Source: an uncultured Rhizobiaceae group bacterium
Lineage (GTDB): Bacteria > Pseudomonadota > Alphaproteobacteria > Rhizobiales > Rhizobiaceae
Length of the DNA: 64,000 bases
Direction: 5' to 3'
Assembly (NCBI GenBank): GCA_937930635.1
Contig: CALHCF010000009.1
Coordinates: 353,499 to 417,498 of the forward strand
The notes under the pieces were generated by a model. That model had not been told where the DNA came from and ran no database searches. It saw only the letters and a list, made by a program, of their open reading frames with translations. Shown piece by piece: positions 23,458-32,016 of the stretch (its first letter is position 1; each line of letters starts with the position of its first letter). A program made the translations under genes and the position numbers.

Positions 23458-24169
23458 CCTTTCCAAGGGCCGCGCCTGGTCCCAGATGCCCAGTCAGGCT
23501 TTCAAGGATTATCGCTCGACGCAAAAGCGCGCGCCCACTCAGGCTCCCGTTAAGCTGGATGGCGGCTGGGATCGCTCAATTTCTCTCTCTCCGGTCTGGC
23601 CAAAGACTGGCGAGCATGACGCCAACCTGACTGCGAACGGACGGATCAATGGTGATCCCATTGGCGAACGCATCATCGTTGAGGGCCGCATTCTGGATGA
23701 TAAGGGACGGCCGGTGCCCAATGCACTGATCGAGATATGGCAGGCCAACGCGGCCGGACGCTATGTACATCGCGAGGAAATCCATCCAGCGCCAATCGAC
23801 CCAAATTTTCTGGGTGCGGGTCGCTGCATCTCCGATGCAGATGGATATTATCGATTCATTACGATCAAGCCGGGATCCTATCCGTGGGGCAATCACCGCA
23901 ACGCATGGCGGCCTGCTCATATCCACTTTTCAATATTCGGGGCCGGTTTGGCCCAAAGGCTGGTCACGCAAATGTATTTTCCCGGGGACCCGACATTACC
24001 CTACGATCCCATTTTCAACTCAACAACTGACGCGGCGATCCGCAACCGAATGGTCAGCCGCTTTTCAATGGAAGACACAGTCCCGCAATGGGCCCATTGC
24101 TACAAGTTCGACATTGTTGTGGCAGGCGCTTATGCAACGCCATTTGAAGAAGGGCATAGCCATGGCTGA
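23450..24169 (+). CDS. pcaH: Protocatechuate 3,4-dioxygenase beta subunit PcaH
   Basis: A 239-residue intradiol dioxygenase subunit that binds the catalytic non-heme Fe(III) and cleaves protocatechuate to 3-carboxy-cis,cis-muconate. The iron ligands expected from Pseudomonas PcaH are all present: Tyr105 in AGRYVHREE, Tyr144 in GSYPWGNH, His157 and His159 in RPAHIHFSIFG. It starts at ATG 23450 in an 8-base overlap with pcaC and overlaps pcaG by eight bases, so the subunits are co-translated. Confidence 0.94.
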   Translation: MGDLSKGRAWSQMPSQAFKDYRSTQKRAPTQAPVKLDGGWDRSISLSPVWPKTGEHDANLTANGRINGDPIGERIIVEGRILDDKGRPVPNALIEIWQANAAGRYVHREEIHPAPIDPNFLGAGRCISDADGYYRFITIKPGSYPWGNHRNAWRPAHIHFSIFGAGLAQRLVTQMYFPGDPTLPYDPIFNSTTDAAIRNRMVSRFSMEDTVPQWAHCYKFDIVVAGAYATPFEEGHSHG

Positions 24170-24833
24170 CAAAACCCTGTCCAACGCCATGGATATCAAT
24201 GATCGGGGCGGTAAACACCCCTTTGAATATGAAGATGGGCAACGAGTTGAAGCATCATTTGGTGTTACGCCAAGCCAGACGGTTGGCCCGTTTTTCGCCT
24301 ATGGCTTAACCCCAGGTGCCTATGGTTATCCACTCAAGGACATTCATTCCTCCAATCTCACAGGTGCAGATAGGGGCAAAACAACCATAACCCTTGAGGG
24401 GCAGGTTTTCGACGGCGATGGCGCGTCCGTTCACGACGCTCTGGTGGAAATCATTCAGGCCGATGAAACCGGTTGTTATGCAGATTCGCCCCGCAATGAC
24501 GGCTTTTCAGGTTATGGCCGGTGCGGCACTGGTTCAAACGGACCGGCGGAACATGGCGGCGACACCCGTTTTAGCTTTGTTACGATCAAACCCGGTTCGA
24601 CAGGAAACGGGGCAGCCCCGTTTTTGACAATGATTGTCACCATGCGCGGGCTGCTGAACCATTGCATAACCCGGGTTTATTTCGAGGAGGATGACCTCTC
24701 ATCAGACCCGGTTCTGGCACAGGTGCCTGAAAACCGTCTCCACACACTTGTCGCCCGCAATGTTGGAACAGGCCGGTATCGCTTTGACATTCATATGCAG
24801 GGCGAAAACGAAACTGTTTTCTTCGATCTTTAG
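24162..24833 (+). CDS. pcaG: Protocatechuate 3,4-dioxygenase alpha subunit PcaG
   Basis: A 223-residue partner subunit of PcaH that shares its fold but lacks the iron ligands. It shows PSQTVGPFFAYGL, LVEIIQADETGCYA and RFSFVTIKPGS. There is an N-terminal extension of about 35 residues before TPSQTVGPFF, rich in polar residues. It starts at ATG 24162 inside the pcaH stop region. A CoA-transferase pair for the later pathway step follows after 11 bases. Confidence 0.93.
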   Translation: MADKTLSNAMDINDRGGKHPFEYEDGQRVEASFGVTPSQTVGPFFAYGLTPGAYGYPLKDIHSSNLTGADRGKTTITLEGQVFDGDGASVHDALVEIIQADETGCYADSPRNDGFSGYGRCGTGSNGPAEHGGDTRFSFVTIKPGSTGNGAAPFLTMIVTMRGLLNHCITRVYFEEDDLSSDPVLAQVPENRLHTLVARNVGTGRYRFDIHMQGENETVFFDL

Positions 24834-24844
24834 ATTGGCTCAGC

Positions 24845-25699
24845 ATGACACTTTTTTGTTCTCTTCATGATGCCGTTGCCGATAATCTCAAAGATGGTGA
24901 CACCGCAGCCTTTGAAGGTTTTACGCACCTTATCCCCCATGCCGCAGCTCATGAAGCGATACGACAGGGTCGAAAAGACCTGACGCTGATCCGCATGACG
25001 CCGGATCTGATCTATGACCAGATGGTGGGCATGGGTATGGTTGAAAAACTGATCTTCTCCTATGTTGGAAATCCCGGTGTCGGGCTCTTGCGGCGCACAC
25101 GTGATGCCATCGAAAATGGATGGCCCAGAACCATCAAGATCGAAGAACATTCCCATGCGGCTATGGCCAATGCCTATGAAGCGGGTGCTTCTGGCCTGCC
25201 CTGCGCGGTATTCCGGGGCTATCTTGGGGCCGGACTGAAAGATGTAAACAGCAATATCCGGTCTCTTACCTGCCCCTTTACCGGCGAAGAGCTGGCCGCC
25301 GTGCCATCTATCCGGCCCGATGTGACATTCATTCACGCCCACAGGGCAGACCGGAAAGGCAATGTCTTGATTGAGGGAATTATCGGCATTCAAAAAGAAG
25401 CTGTACTGGCGGCAAACAGGGCTGTCGTGACCGTCGAGCAGATCGTTGACGATCTCGACACCCATGCAAATGCCTGCGTTTTGCCGCACTGGTCGTTGTC
25501 TGCTGTTTGCGAAGTGCCGGGGGGCGCTCACCCATCCTACACCCACGGTATTTATGACCGCGACAATGCTGCCTATCTGGAGTGGGACAAGATTTCTGCT
25601 GATCACGATTCTTTCCTGGCCTGGATGAAGACCAACGTACTTGATGCAAGCCCAGAAGACCTTGAGGCCCGTGTCTCGAGATTGAGGAAAGTCAAATGA
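24845..25699 (+). CDS. catI: 3-oxoadipate CoA-transferase subunit A, CatI type
   Basis: A 284-residue CoA-transferase alpha subunit of the glutaconate CoA-transferase class. The stretches FEGFTHLIPHAAAHEAIRQG, DLTLIRMTPDLIYDQM and GGAHPSYTHGIYDRDN are close to what I recall of CatI, which together with CatJ activates 3-oxoadipate with succinyl-CoA. This differs from the shorter PcaI type found in many bacteria. It is coupled to the beta subunit gene by a four-base ATGA overlap. Context with pcaCHG supports 3-oxoadipate as substrate. Confidence 0.88.
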   Translation: MTLFCSLHDAVADNLKDGDTAAFEGFTHLIPHAAAHEAIRQGRKDLTLIRMTPDLIYDQMVGMGMVEKLIFSYVGNPGVGLLRRTRDAIENGWPRTIKIEEHSHAAMANAYEAGASGLPCAVFRGYLGAGLKDVNSNIRSLTCPFTGEELAAVPSIRPDVTFIHAHRADRKGNVLIEGIIGIQKEAVLAANRAVVTVEQIVDDLDTHANACVLPHWSLSAVCEVPGGAHPSYTHGIYDRDNAAYLEWDKISADHDSFLAWMKTNVLDASPEDLEARVSRLRKVK

Positions 25700-26469
25700 C
25701 CAGCCTCGATTTCACCCCTGATGAAATGATGACAATCGCAGCTTCCCGCATGCTCTCGAATGAAGATGTCTGTTTTGTGGGAATCGGCGCACCATCCGCC
25801 GCTTGTAACGTCGCGCGTCTGACCCATGCACCAGATATCACGCTGATCTACGAAAGCGGCACCATCGGCACAACGCCGGATGTTTTGCCGCTCTCGATTG
25901 GAGATGGTGAACTGTGCGAGACCGCGCTCACCACCGTCAGTGTGCCGGAGATGTTTCGCTACTGGCTGCAGGGTGGTCGCATTACGATCGGCTTTCTGGG
26001 GGCCGCCCAGTTGGACAAGTATGGCAATATCAACACAACCGTTATCGGTGATTATCACAAGCCCACCACTCGTCTGCCTGGTGGCGGCGGTGCGCCGGAA
26101 ATCGCATCCTCCTCAGGCGAAATTTACATCACCATGAAGCAAAGCGTGCGCGGCATGGTTGAAAAGATCGACTTCTATACGAGTTTTGGTCACGGCGATG
26201 GTGGCGATCACCGGCAACGGCTCGGCATAAAGACCAAAGGCCCCACTCTTCTGATTACCGATCTGGCAATCTGGCGACCCAACCCCGAAACAAAAGAATT
26301 TGTTGTTACCAGCCTTCATCCGGGTGTGACGCGCGATGACGTTCAGAAAACCTGTGGCTGGTCGGTACGCTTTGCCGATGATCTGGAGACCACTCCAAAT
26401 CCCACCGACCAGGAATTGCAAACCCTACGCGCCTTGAAAGAACGAACAGCAGCGGCCCATTCTGGCTAA
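25696..26469 (+). CDS. catJ: 3-oxoadipate CoA-transferase subunit B, CatJ type
   Basis: A 257-residue CoA-transferase beta subunit of the glutaconate CoA-transferase class, which carries the catalytic Glu. The candidate lies in LIYESGTIGTTP near residue 54. Other family traits are GAPSAACNVARLTHAP and FLGAAQLDKYGNINTTVIG. It overlaps catI by four bases. No thiolase (pcaF) gene follows; the next gene is a sulfatase in a different pathway context. Confidence 0.88.
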   Translation: MTSLDFTPDEMMTIAASRMLSNEDVCFVGIGAPSAACNVARLTHAPDITLIYESGTIGTTPDVLPLSIGDGELCETALTTVSVPEMFRYWLQGGRITIGFLGAAQLDKYGNINTTVIGDYHKPTTRLPGGGGAPEIASSSGEIYITMKQSVRGMVEKIDFYTSFGHGDGGDHRQRLGIKTKGPTLLITDLAIWRPNPETKEFVVTSLHPGVTRDDVQKTCGWSVRFADDLETTPNPTDQELQTLRALKERTAAAHSG

Positions 26470-26609
26470 GAGACCCGAAAACTCTCAAACCTCAAATACA
26501 GTCTGCCGAAGTTTGATGTCGTTTCTCGACCTTGCCGTTTTCCAAATTTGATATCACATTTCACCCGCAACAACTCGACACCAGTCGTGAAGAAGAAAAA
26601 AGGCGCATG

Positions 26610-28139
26610 ATGCAAAACCGGCCAAACATTGTGGTGATCATGGCAGATCAGTTGGCACCTCATTTCACCGGCGCCTATGGTCACAAAATTGCTAAAACAC
26701 CGCATCTCGATGCACTGGCCAGGCGTGGTATGCGTTTTGATGCAGCCTACTGCAATTCTCCGCTTTGCGCGCCATCCCGTTTTGCGTTCATGTCAGGTCA
26801 GCTAATCAGCCGGATAGCGGCCTATGATAACGCCGCCGAGTTTCGTGCAACCATTCCGACATTTGCCCACTACCTTAAGGCACTTGGCTATCGTACATGC
26901 CTGTCGGGAAAGATGCATTTTGTTGGACCGGATCAGAAACATGGTTTTGAGGATCGCGTTACCACCGATATTTACCCCTCCGACTTTGCCTGGACACCGG
27001 ATTGGGAAGCTCATGATGAGCGTATCGACAAGTGGTATCACAACATGCAGACGGTCAAGGAAAGTGGTGTGGCGCAAACCACGTTTCAGATCGATTATGA
27101 TGACGAAGTCGGTTATGCGGCTCGTCGCTGGTTGTTTGATGTAGCTCGCGAGAAGGCCCACGACCATGAAGCACCCTTCGCACTTGTGGCGAGTTTTATT
27201 CATCCGCACGACCCCTATGTGGCCCGCCCGGAGTGGTGGAACCTCTACAGCGACAACGAAATCGACATGCCGGAACATGTGCTCAAGCCGGAGGAGCAGG
27301 ATCCATTTTCAAGGCGTGTGATGGACGGTATCGAAGCCAGTTATACGCCGCTCACCGAAGAGGAGGTTCGACGAGCACGGCGGGCTTATCTTGCCAATGT
27401 CAGTTATTTTGATTCCAAGATCGGCCAGCTGGTGCAGACGCTCGATGAGATTGGTGAACTGGACAATACCATTGTCATGGTGACGGCCGATCATGGCGAT
27501 ATGCTCGGTGAACGCGGTCTTTGGTACAAAATGAACTTCTTTGAACATTCCGCCCGTGTACCGTTAATCATGGCCGGACCGGGTATTGCTCAGGGTACCG
27601 CAAAAAATGCATGTTCGCTGATCGACCTGCTTCCAACATTTATTGAGATTGCTGGCGGTGACGAGGCAATGCTTGGTGATCCGGTTGATGGGCGCAGTCT
27701 GATGCCATTGGCCCGCGGGCAGGCAGACCCGATTGATGAAGCTATTGGTGAATATTGTGCCGAGATGACGCCCTATCCGGTTTTCATGATCCGGCGAGGG
27801 TCTCTCAAATATATCCATTGTGATCCTGATCCGCCGCAGCTTTATGATGTTGAGAAGGACCCTCTTGAGAAGATAAACCTCGCGGGCGATGCCGCCTATG
27901 CGCATGAAGTAACTCTGTTCGCTGATGAAGTCGGACAACGGTGGAACAGCGAAAAATTGCGCGCCGACGTTATCGCCACGCAGAAGTCCCGACATAAACT
28001 TCATGCCGCAATGGAGGCCGGAGCTGGCGAACATTGGGATTACAATCCACCATCAGATGCGAGCCAACAATATGTTCGCAACCACATGGACTGGACAGTT
28101 GCAGCGGCCCGCTACCGCTTCCCACCGGTTGAAAGCTGA
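26610..28139 (+). CDS. betC: Choline-sulfatase (BetC-like)
   Basis: A 509-residue type I sulfatase, probably cytosolic since no signal peptide is seen. Asp13 and Gln14 (IMADQ) bind the metal. Cys53 in CAPSR is the residue converted to formylglycine, TADHGDMLGE supplies further metal ligands, and the long C-terminal tail with YVRNHMDWT resembles the BetC oligomerisation tail. BetC releases choline from choline-O-sulfate, giving carbon, nitrogen and sulfate or osmoprotectant precursor. ATG 26607 directly before is an alternative start. A quaternary-amine type Rieske oxygenase follows in the same direction. Confidence 0.87.
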   Translation: MQNRPNIVVIMADQLAPHFTGAYGHKIAKTPHLDALARRGMRFDAAYCNSPLCAPSRFAFMSGQLISRIAAYDNAAEFRATIPTFAHYLKALGYRTCLSGKMHFVGPDQKHGFEDRVTTDIYPSDFAWTPDWEAHDERIDKWYHNMQTVKESGVAQTTFQIDYDDEVGYAARRWLFDVAREKAHDHEAPFALVASFIHPHDPYVARPEWWNLYSDNEIDMPEHVLKPEEQDPFSRRVMDGIEASYTPLTEEEVRRARRAYLANVSYFDSKIGQLVQTLDEIGELDNTIVMVTADHGDMLGERGLWYKMNFFEHSARVPLIMAGPGIAQGTAKNACSLIDLLPTFIEIAGGDEAMLGDPVDGRSLMPLARGQADPIDEAIGEYCAEMTPYPVFMIRRGSLKYIHCDPDPPQLYDVEKDPLEKINLAGDAAYAHEVTLFADEVGQRWNSEKLRADVIATQKSRHKLHAAMEAGAGEHWDYNPPSDASQQYVRNHMDWTVAAARYRFPPVES

Positions 28140-28158
28140 AACGAGAGGGAGAATACAG

Positions 28159-29298
28159 ATGGGCCATCGTTTCACTCAAGAGGACTTTATCCGCCTGTCG
28201 GCTGGCTATGACCAGGCACCGCAACGCTCCTTATCACTGAATGCAGAAGCGTATACTGATCCTCGCTGCTATTTGGTCGAGCAGGAAGCCATCATCGCTC
28301 GTAGCTGGCAATGGGTCTGTCATGTTGAAAAGGTTCGCGAACCCGGGTCTTACACAACTACCGTTATTGCCGGGAAACCGATTGCTATTGTGCGGGATGG
28401 CGACGGCAGACTGCGCGCCTTCTACAATGTCTGCAAACACCGCGCCCATGAACTGCTGTGCGGTGATGGCAAGACCAACCGGATCATGTGCCCCTATCAT
28501 GCCTGGGTTTACCGGCTTGATGGCCAGTTAGTCCGTTCACCTCACACCGAGAATCTTGAAAATTTCGATATCGGGAGCATCTGTCTGGATCAGGTCCAGA
28601 TCGAAGAATTTTGCGGCTTCATCTATGTCAATCTCGACCCGCAGGCGGCTTCTCTTAGCTCGCAATCGGGAGATCTGGAAACGGAGATCCGACATTGGGC
28701 GCCGGACATCGACCAGCTAACCTTTGGCCATCGTCTGACTTACGATATCAAATCCAACTGGAAGAATGTCGTCGACAATTTCCTTGAGTGCTATCACTGC
28801 CCCACAGCCCACAAGGATTTTTGCGAACTCGTGGATATGGACAGTTACAAGGTGACCACCCATGGAATTTATTCCAGCCACATGGCCGATGCGGGTAACT
28901 CACCCAATGCCGCTTACGATGTATCCAATGCAAGCGTACGCACCCATGCTGTATGGTGGCTATGGCCCAATACATGTCTTATGCGCTACCCCGGTCGCTC
29001 TTCCATGATTGTCCTGAACATTATCCCGGCAGGTCCTGATCGCACTCTGGAGACCTATGATTTCTTTCTTGAGACCCCGCAGCCTGATGAAACTGAGCTG
29101 GAAGCCATTCGTTACCTCGATGAAGTTCTTCAGGTCGAAGACATTGGGCTGGTTGAAAGCGTGCAACGCGGCATGAACACGCCTGCGTTTCAGCAGGGGC
29201 GGATCGTTCATGACCCTAAAGGGTCTGGCAAGTCCGAACACGCAGTACATCATTTCCATGGCCTGGTGCTTGATGCTTATGAAAAAGCTATTGCCTGA
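28159..29298 (+). CDS. Rieske non-heme iron oxygenase alpha subunit, CntA/YeaW-like
   Basis: A 379-residue oxygenase. The Rieske [2Fe-2S] ligands are Cys92, His94, Cys111 and His114. The mononuclear iron site has His213 and His218 in NFLECYHCPTAH, with Glu210 at the bridging position. Glutamate there, rather than aspartate, is a feature of carnitine monooxygenase CntA and its quaternary-amine relatives. Together with the choline-sulfatase upstream this suggests demethylation or cleavage of a betaine-type substrate. The start has a GAGAGGGA site upstream. The gene overlaps the following SDR gene by one base (TGATG). No dedicated CntB-like reductase with a 2Fe-2S domain is adjacent. Confidence 0.85.
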   Translation: MGHRFTQEDFIRLSAGYDQAPQRSLSLNAEAYTDPRCYLVEQEAIIARSWQWVCHVEKVREPGSYTTTVIAGKPIAIVRDGDGRLRAFYNVCKHRAHELLCGDGKTNRIMCPYHAWVYRLDGQLVRSPHTENLENFDIGSICLDQVQIEEFCGFIYVNLDPQAASLSSQSGDLETEIRHWAPDIDQLTFGHRLTYDIKSNWKNVVDNFLECYHCPTAHKDFCELVDMDSYKVTTHGIYSSHMADAGNSPNAAYDVSNASVRTHAVWWLWPNTCLMRYPGRSSMIVLNIIPAGPDRTLETYDFFLETPQPDETELEAIRYLDEVLQVEDIGLVESVQRGMNTPAFQQGRIVHDPKGSGKSEHAVHHFHGLVLDAYEKAIA

Positions 29299-30074
29299 TG
29301 GGGGCCCTTGAAGGAAAAACGGCTTTTGTGACAGGTGGCTGTGGCGGCATCGGTGCGGCCATCTGCAGTCGATTTGAACGCGAAGGCGCGGATGTTATTG
29401 CCGCAGATATTTCCGACAATGGGGGCGCGGGTTCGTTCCGGCAGTTCGACGTTACCGATGAAGCGGGTATCATCAATACATTTGAAGAATTGGCCCGGAA
29501 TTGGGACAAGCTTGATATTCTTGTCAATGCGGCTGGAATTGAGATTGAAGAAACGATCGAAAACACAACACTGGAACAGTGGAACCGGATCTTCGCAATC
29601 AATGTTACAGGGATGTTCCTGACCTCAAAATATGCGCTCCCACTGCTGCGCAAGGCATCCGGCTCACCAGGTGGAGCAAGTGTCATCAATTTTGGTTCTT
29701 ATGATGGTTATATCGCGGACCCCGGCCTTGCCGCCTATTGTGCGACCAAGGGTGCTGTGCATGCCCTGACAAAGGCGATGGCCTGCGACCACGGGCCAGA
29801 GGGTATTCGCGTCAACGCGATCTGCCCGGGCTATGTCGACACCCCAATGCTACAATCCTTCTTCGAGGGGGAAGGATCTGGAGGCGACGGACAAACACTT
29901 GAAGCCCTTCAACAGGCGGTGCGGGACGTTCACCCCATGCGCACCTACGGAAAGCCTGAAGACATCGCCAATCTCGTCAACTGGCTGGCCAGTGACGAGG
30001 CACGCTACGCCGCCGGACAATTGTGGGTCATCGACGGCGGTCTGTCTGCTCAGGTCCAGCAGATGAAGTTGTAG
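29298..30074 (+). CDS. SDR family oxidoreductase 1
   Basis: A 258-residue short-chain dehydrogenase. It has the cofactor motif TGGCGGIGAAI, Asp after strand 2 (AADIS, favouring NAD), NAAG, and the Tyr-Lys pair in YCATKGAV with the preceding Ser in NFGSYDG. It ends with the usual DGGLSAQ. It is translationally coupled to the Rieske oxygenase gene and followed by a second SDR four bases later. Probable role: oxidation of an alcohol intermediate made by the oxygenase or of the side chain of the quaternary amine (inference). Confidence 0.87.
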   Translation: MGALEGKTAFVTGGCGGIGAAICSRFEREGADVIAADISDNGGAGSFRQFDVTDEAGIINTFEELARNWDKLDILVNAAGIEIEETIENTTLEQWNRIFAINVTGMFLTSKYALPLLRKASGSPGGASVINFGSYDGYIADPGLAAYCATKGAVHALTKAMACDHGPEGIRVNAICPGYVDTPMLQSFFEGEGSGGDGQTLEALQQAVRDVHPMRTYGKPEDIANLVNWLASDEARYAAGQLWVIDGGLSAQVQQMKL

Positions 30075-30078
30075 TGCT

Positions 30079-30819
30079 ATGGAGCTATCGGGAAAAACCG
30101 CACTTGTGACCGGTGGTCGACAGGGCATTGGCCGGACGATTGTCGAAACCTTTGTTGATCATGGGGCTGTTGTTCATACATGCGGCCGGGATGCGAAAAC
30201 GCCGTCGCTTCCCAAGGGCGGCCATTGGCATCAGACCGATGTTGCCAGGGTCGATGATGTGGCACAGCTTGGTGCGCTTTTGGGAACACTGGATATTGTC
30301 GTCAACAATGCCGGCATCCAGATTGAAAAAACCGTAACCGATAGCACTGATGATGACTGGGACACGGTGATGGGTGCCAATGCCCGCGGCGTCTTCAATA
30401 TCTGTCGGGAATTTATCCCAAGAATGCATAAGGGCGGATCGATCATCAATATCGGATCAATTTCCGGCAAGGTCGCCGATCCGGGTATGGCGCTCTATAA
30501 CGCCTCAAAGGCTTTCGTCCATGGTCTTACCCGCTCTATTGCCGTGGACCATGGGCCCGACATTCGCTGCAATGCAATCTGCCCGGGGTGGATTGAAACC
30601 GGAATGCTGGAAGCCGGTTTTAATCTTGCTGATGACCCCAAACGCGCCCGAAGCGATGCTCTCTTGCGTCACGCCACCCGCCGGTTCGGTCAGCCAGAAG
30701 ATGTAGCCGCCATGGCCCTGTGGCTGGCATCGGATGCATCTTCTTTTGCTACGGGCCAGTGCTACACGCTTGATGGCGGTCTGACAGCAGCCTCTCCACT
30801 CAATCCCGGGCTCTCATAA
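30079..30819 (+). CDS. SDR family oxidoreductase 2
   Basis: A 246-residue short-chain dehydrogenase with TGGRQGIGRTI, NNAG, active-site Ser in IGSISG and YNASKAFV, and the terminal motif LDGGLTAA. It is only moderately similar to the preceding SDR, so the two look like distinct enzymes rather than a recent duplication. It closes the sulfatase-oxygenase-SDR run. Substrate unknown. Confidence 0.87.
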   Translation: MELSGKTALVTGGRQGIGRTIVETFVDHGAVVHTCGRDAKTPSLPKGGHWHQTDVARVDDVAQLGALLGTLDIVVNNAGIQIEKTVTDSTDDDWDTVMGANARGVFNICREFIPRMHKGGSIINIGSISGKVADPGMALYNASKAFVHGLTRSIAVDHGPDIRCNAICPGWIETGMLEAGFNLADDPKRARSDALLRHATRRFGQPEDVAAMALWLASDASSFATGQCYTLDGGLTAASPLNPGLS

Positions 30820-31052
30820 AACAGCATTTTATCGCGCTGACCCTGCATTGTCAGGAACGCCGCCTGATCCACGGTCGAACAAATATCTGTTGCCAAAAAC
30901 CATGCAGAAACGAAGTTGGCAGGATCAGCTGATTATGAGTATCTGAACCTCTGATCTTGGGTCAGAAGGGCAATTTATTTTACATTCTACAATTGTTTGC
31001 ATGGGGGCAAATCCACATATTTCGGTGCACATGCAATTAGGTTGACGACCCG

Positions 31053-31904
31053 ATGGAACAGCTTCTCGAACTACCAGAAACATCAGTGCCAACAGCGATT
31101 GTTGACGAGCCAATTGCCGATGTTCCTGAGACGCCATCCGGTGTTCATTCACAGGAAGTCGTCTCGGTAAAACATTATACAGACCGGCTGTTCAGCTTTC
31201 GGATTAAACGCCCTGCGACCTTTCGGTTCCGTTCCGGCGAATTTGTTATGATCGGCCTGCCATCTCACGACAAGCCAGTTTATCGAGCCTATTCGATTGC
31301 CAGCCCATCCTGGGATGACGAGGTCGAGTTTTTCTCGATCAAAGTACCTGGTGGTCCACTGACCGAGCATCTGCAAAAAATCCAACCCGGCCATCACATC
31401 TGGATGCGTCAAAAGGCAACTGGAACTCTGGTTCTTGATTGTCTGTTGCCGGGGAAACGTCTGTTCATGCTTTCCACCGGAACCGGCATTGCGCCCTTCG
31501 CTTCCTTGGTTCGTGATCCCGAAAGCTATGAAAAATTCGACCAACTTATTCTTTCTCACACCTGCCGTGAGGGGGCAGAGTTGGCATATGGAGCGGATAC
31601 GGTCGATTTGGCTAAAAATGACCTTCTGGTCGGTGAAGAAGCAAGCAATCGTCTTTTGCATTTTTGTTCCACAACGCAAGAAGAAAGCGCAACTATGGGC
31701 CGCATCACCAAGCTAATCGATGATGGAACCCTGTTTTCAAACCTTGGTATTGATGACCTCAACCCAAGGGATGACCGCGTCATGCTTTGCGGTTCGATGG
31801 GCATGATCAATGATCTCAAAAAAATTCTGGAAGAACGCGGCTTTGATGAAGGTTCAAACAATCGGCCCTCAACGTTTGTCGTCGAACGCGCTTTTGTTGG
31901 CTAA
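31053..31904 (+). CDS. Ferredoxin-NADP(+) reductase (Fpr type)
   Basis: A 283-residue FAD enzyme that exchanges electrons between NADPH and ferredoxin or flavodoxin. It shows FRFRSGEFVMIGLP, the FAD loop RAYSIASP, the NADP motif STGTGIAPFASLVRDP, and the C-terminal FVVERAFVG with a terminal aromatic region typical of bacterial subclass I Fpr. The first 35 or so residues are an acidic extension not usual in the family. It stands 233 bases after the SDRs, probably with its own promoter. It has no 2Fe-2S domain, so by itself it is not a CntB-type reductase. Confidence 0.87.
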   Translation: MEQLLELPETSVPTAIVDEPIADVPETPSGVHSQEVVSVKHYTDRLFSFRIKRPATFRFRSGEFVMIGLPSHDKPVYRAYSIASPSWDDEVEFFSIKVPGGPLTEHLQKIQPGHHIWMRQKATGTLVLDCLLPGKRLFMLSTGTGIAPFASLVRDPESYEKFDQLILSHTCREGAELAYGADTVDLAKNDLLVGEEASNRLLHFCSTTQEESATMGRITKLIDDGTLFSNLGIDDLNPRDDRVMLCGSMGMINDLKKILEERGFDEGSNNRPSTFVVERAFVG

Positions 31905-32016
31905 ACTTCCCCGGCCTTAAAAAGCCAACCTCAGCGGTCGAATTTCGGTGTTGCACAGTCTGTAAGATATCCCCGTGGATTGAGATGGCCTGACCAGCTC
32001 TTTTCCAAGGGCCTTC

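Noticed and set aside
22939..23466. Minus-strand frame opposite pcaC
   Set aside because: pcaC is complete and coupled to pcaH; the antisense frame shows no domain.
24830..25606. Long minus-strand open frame opposite the CoA-transferase genes
   Set aside because: It mirrors a strongly supported plus-strand gene and has no family pattern or ribosome site; a coding shadow.
31053..31904. CntB-type reductase for the Rieske oxygenase
   Set aside because: The protein lacks the C-terminal [2Fe-2S] domain and matches the general Fpr type; it is also separated from the oxygenase run by 233 bases.
31896..31929. GTTGGCT/AGCCAAC hairpin at the end of the ferredoxin-NADP reductase gene
   Set aside because: The 7-bp stem has a long loop, overlaps the stop codon and is not followed by a T run on either strand, so it was not called a terminator.
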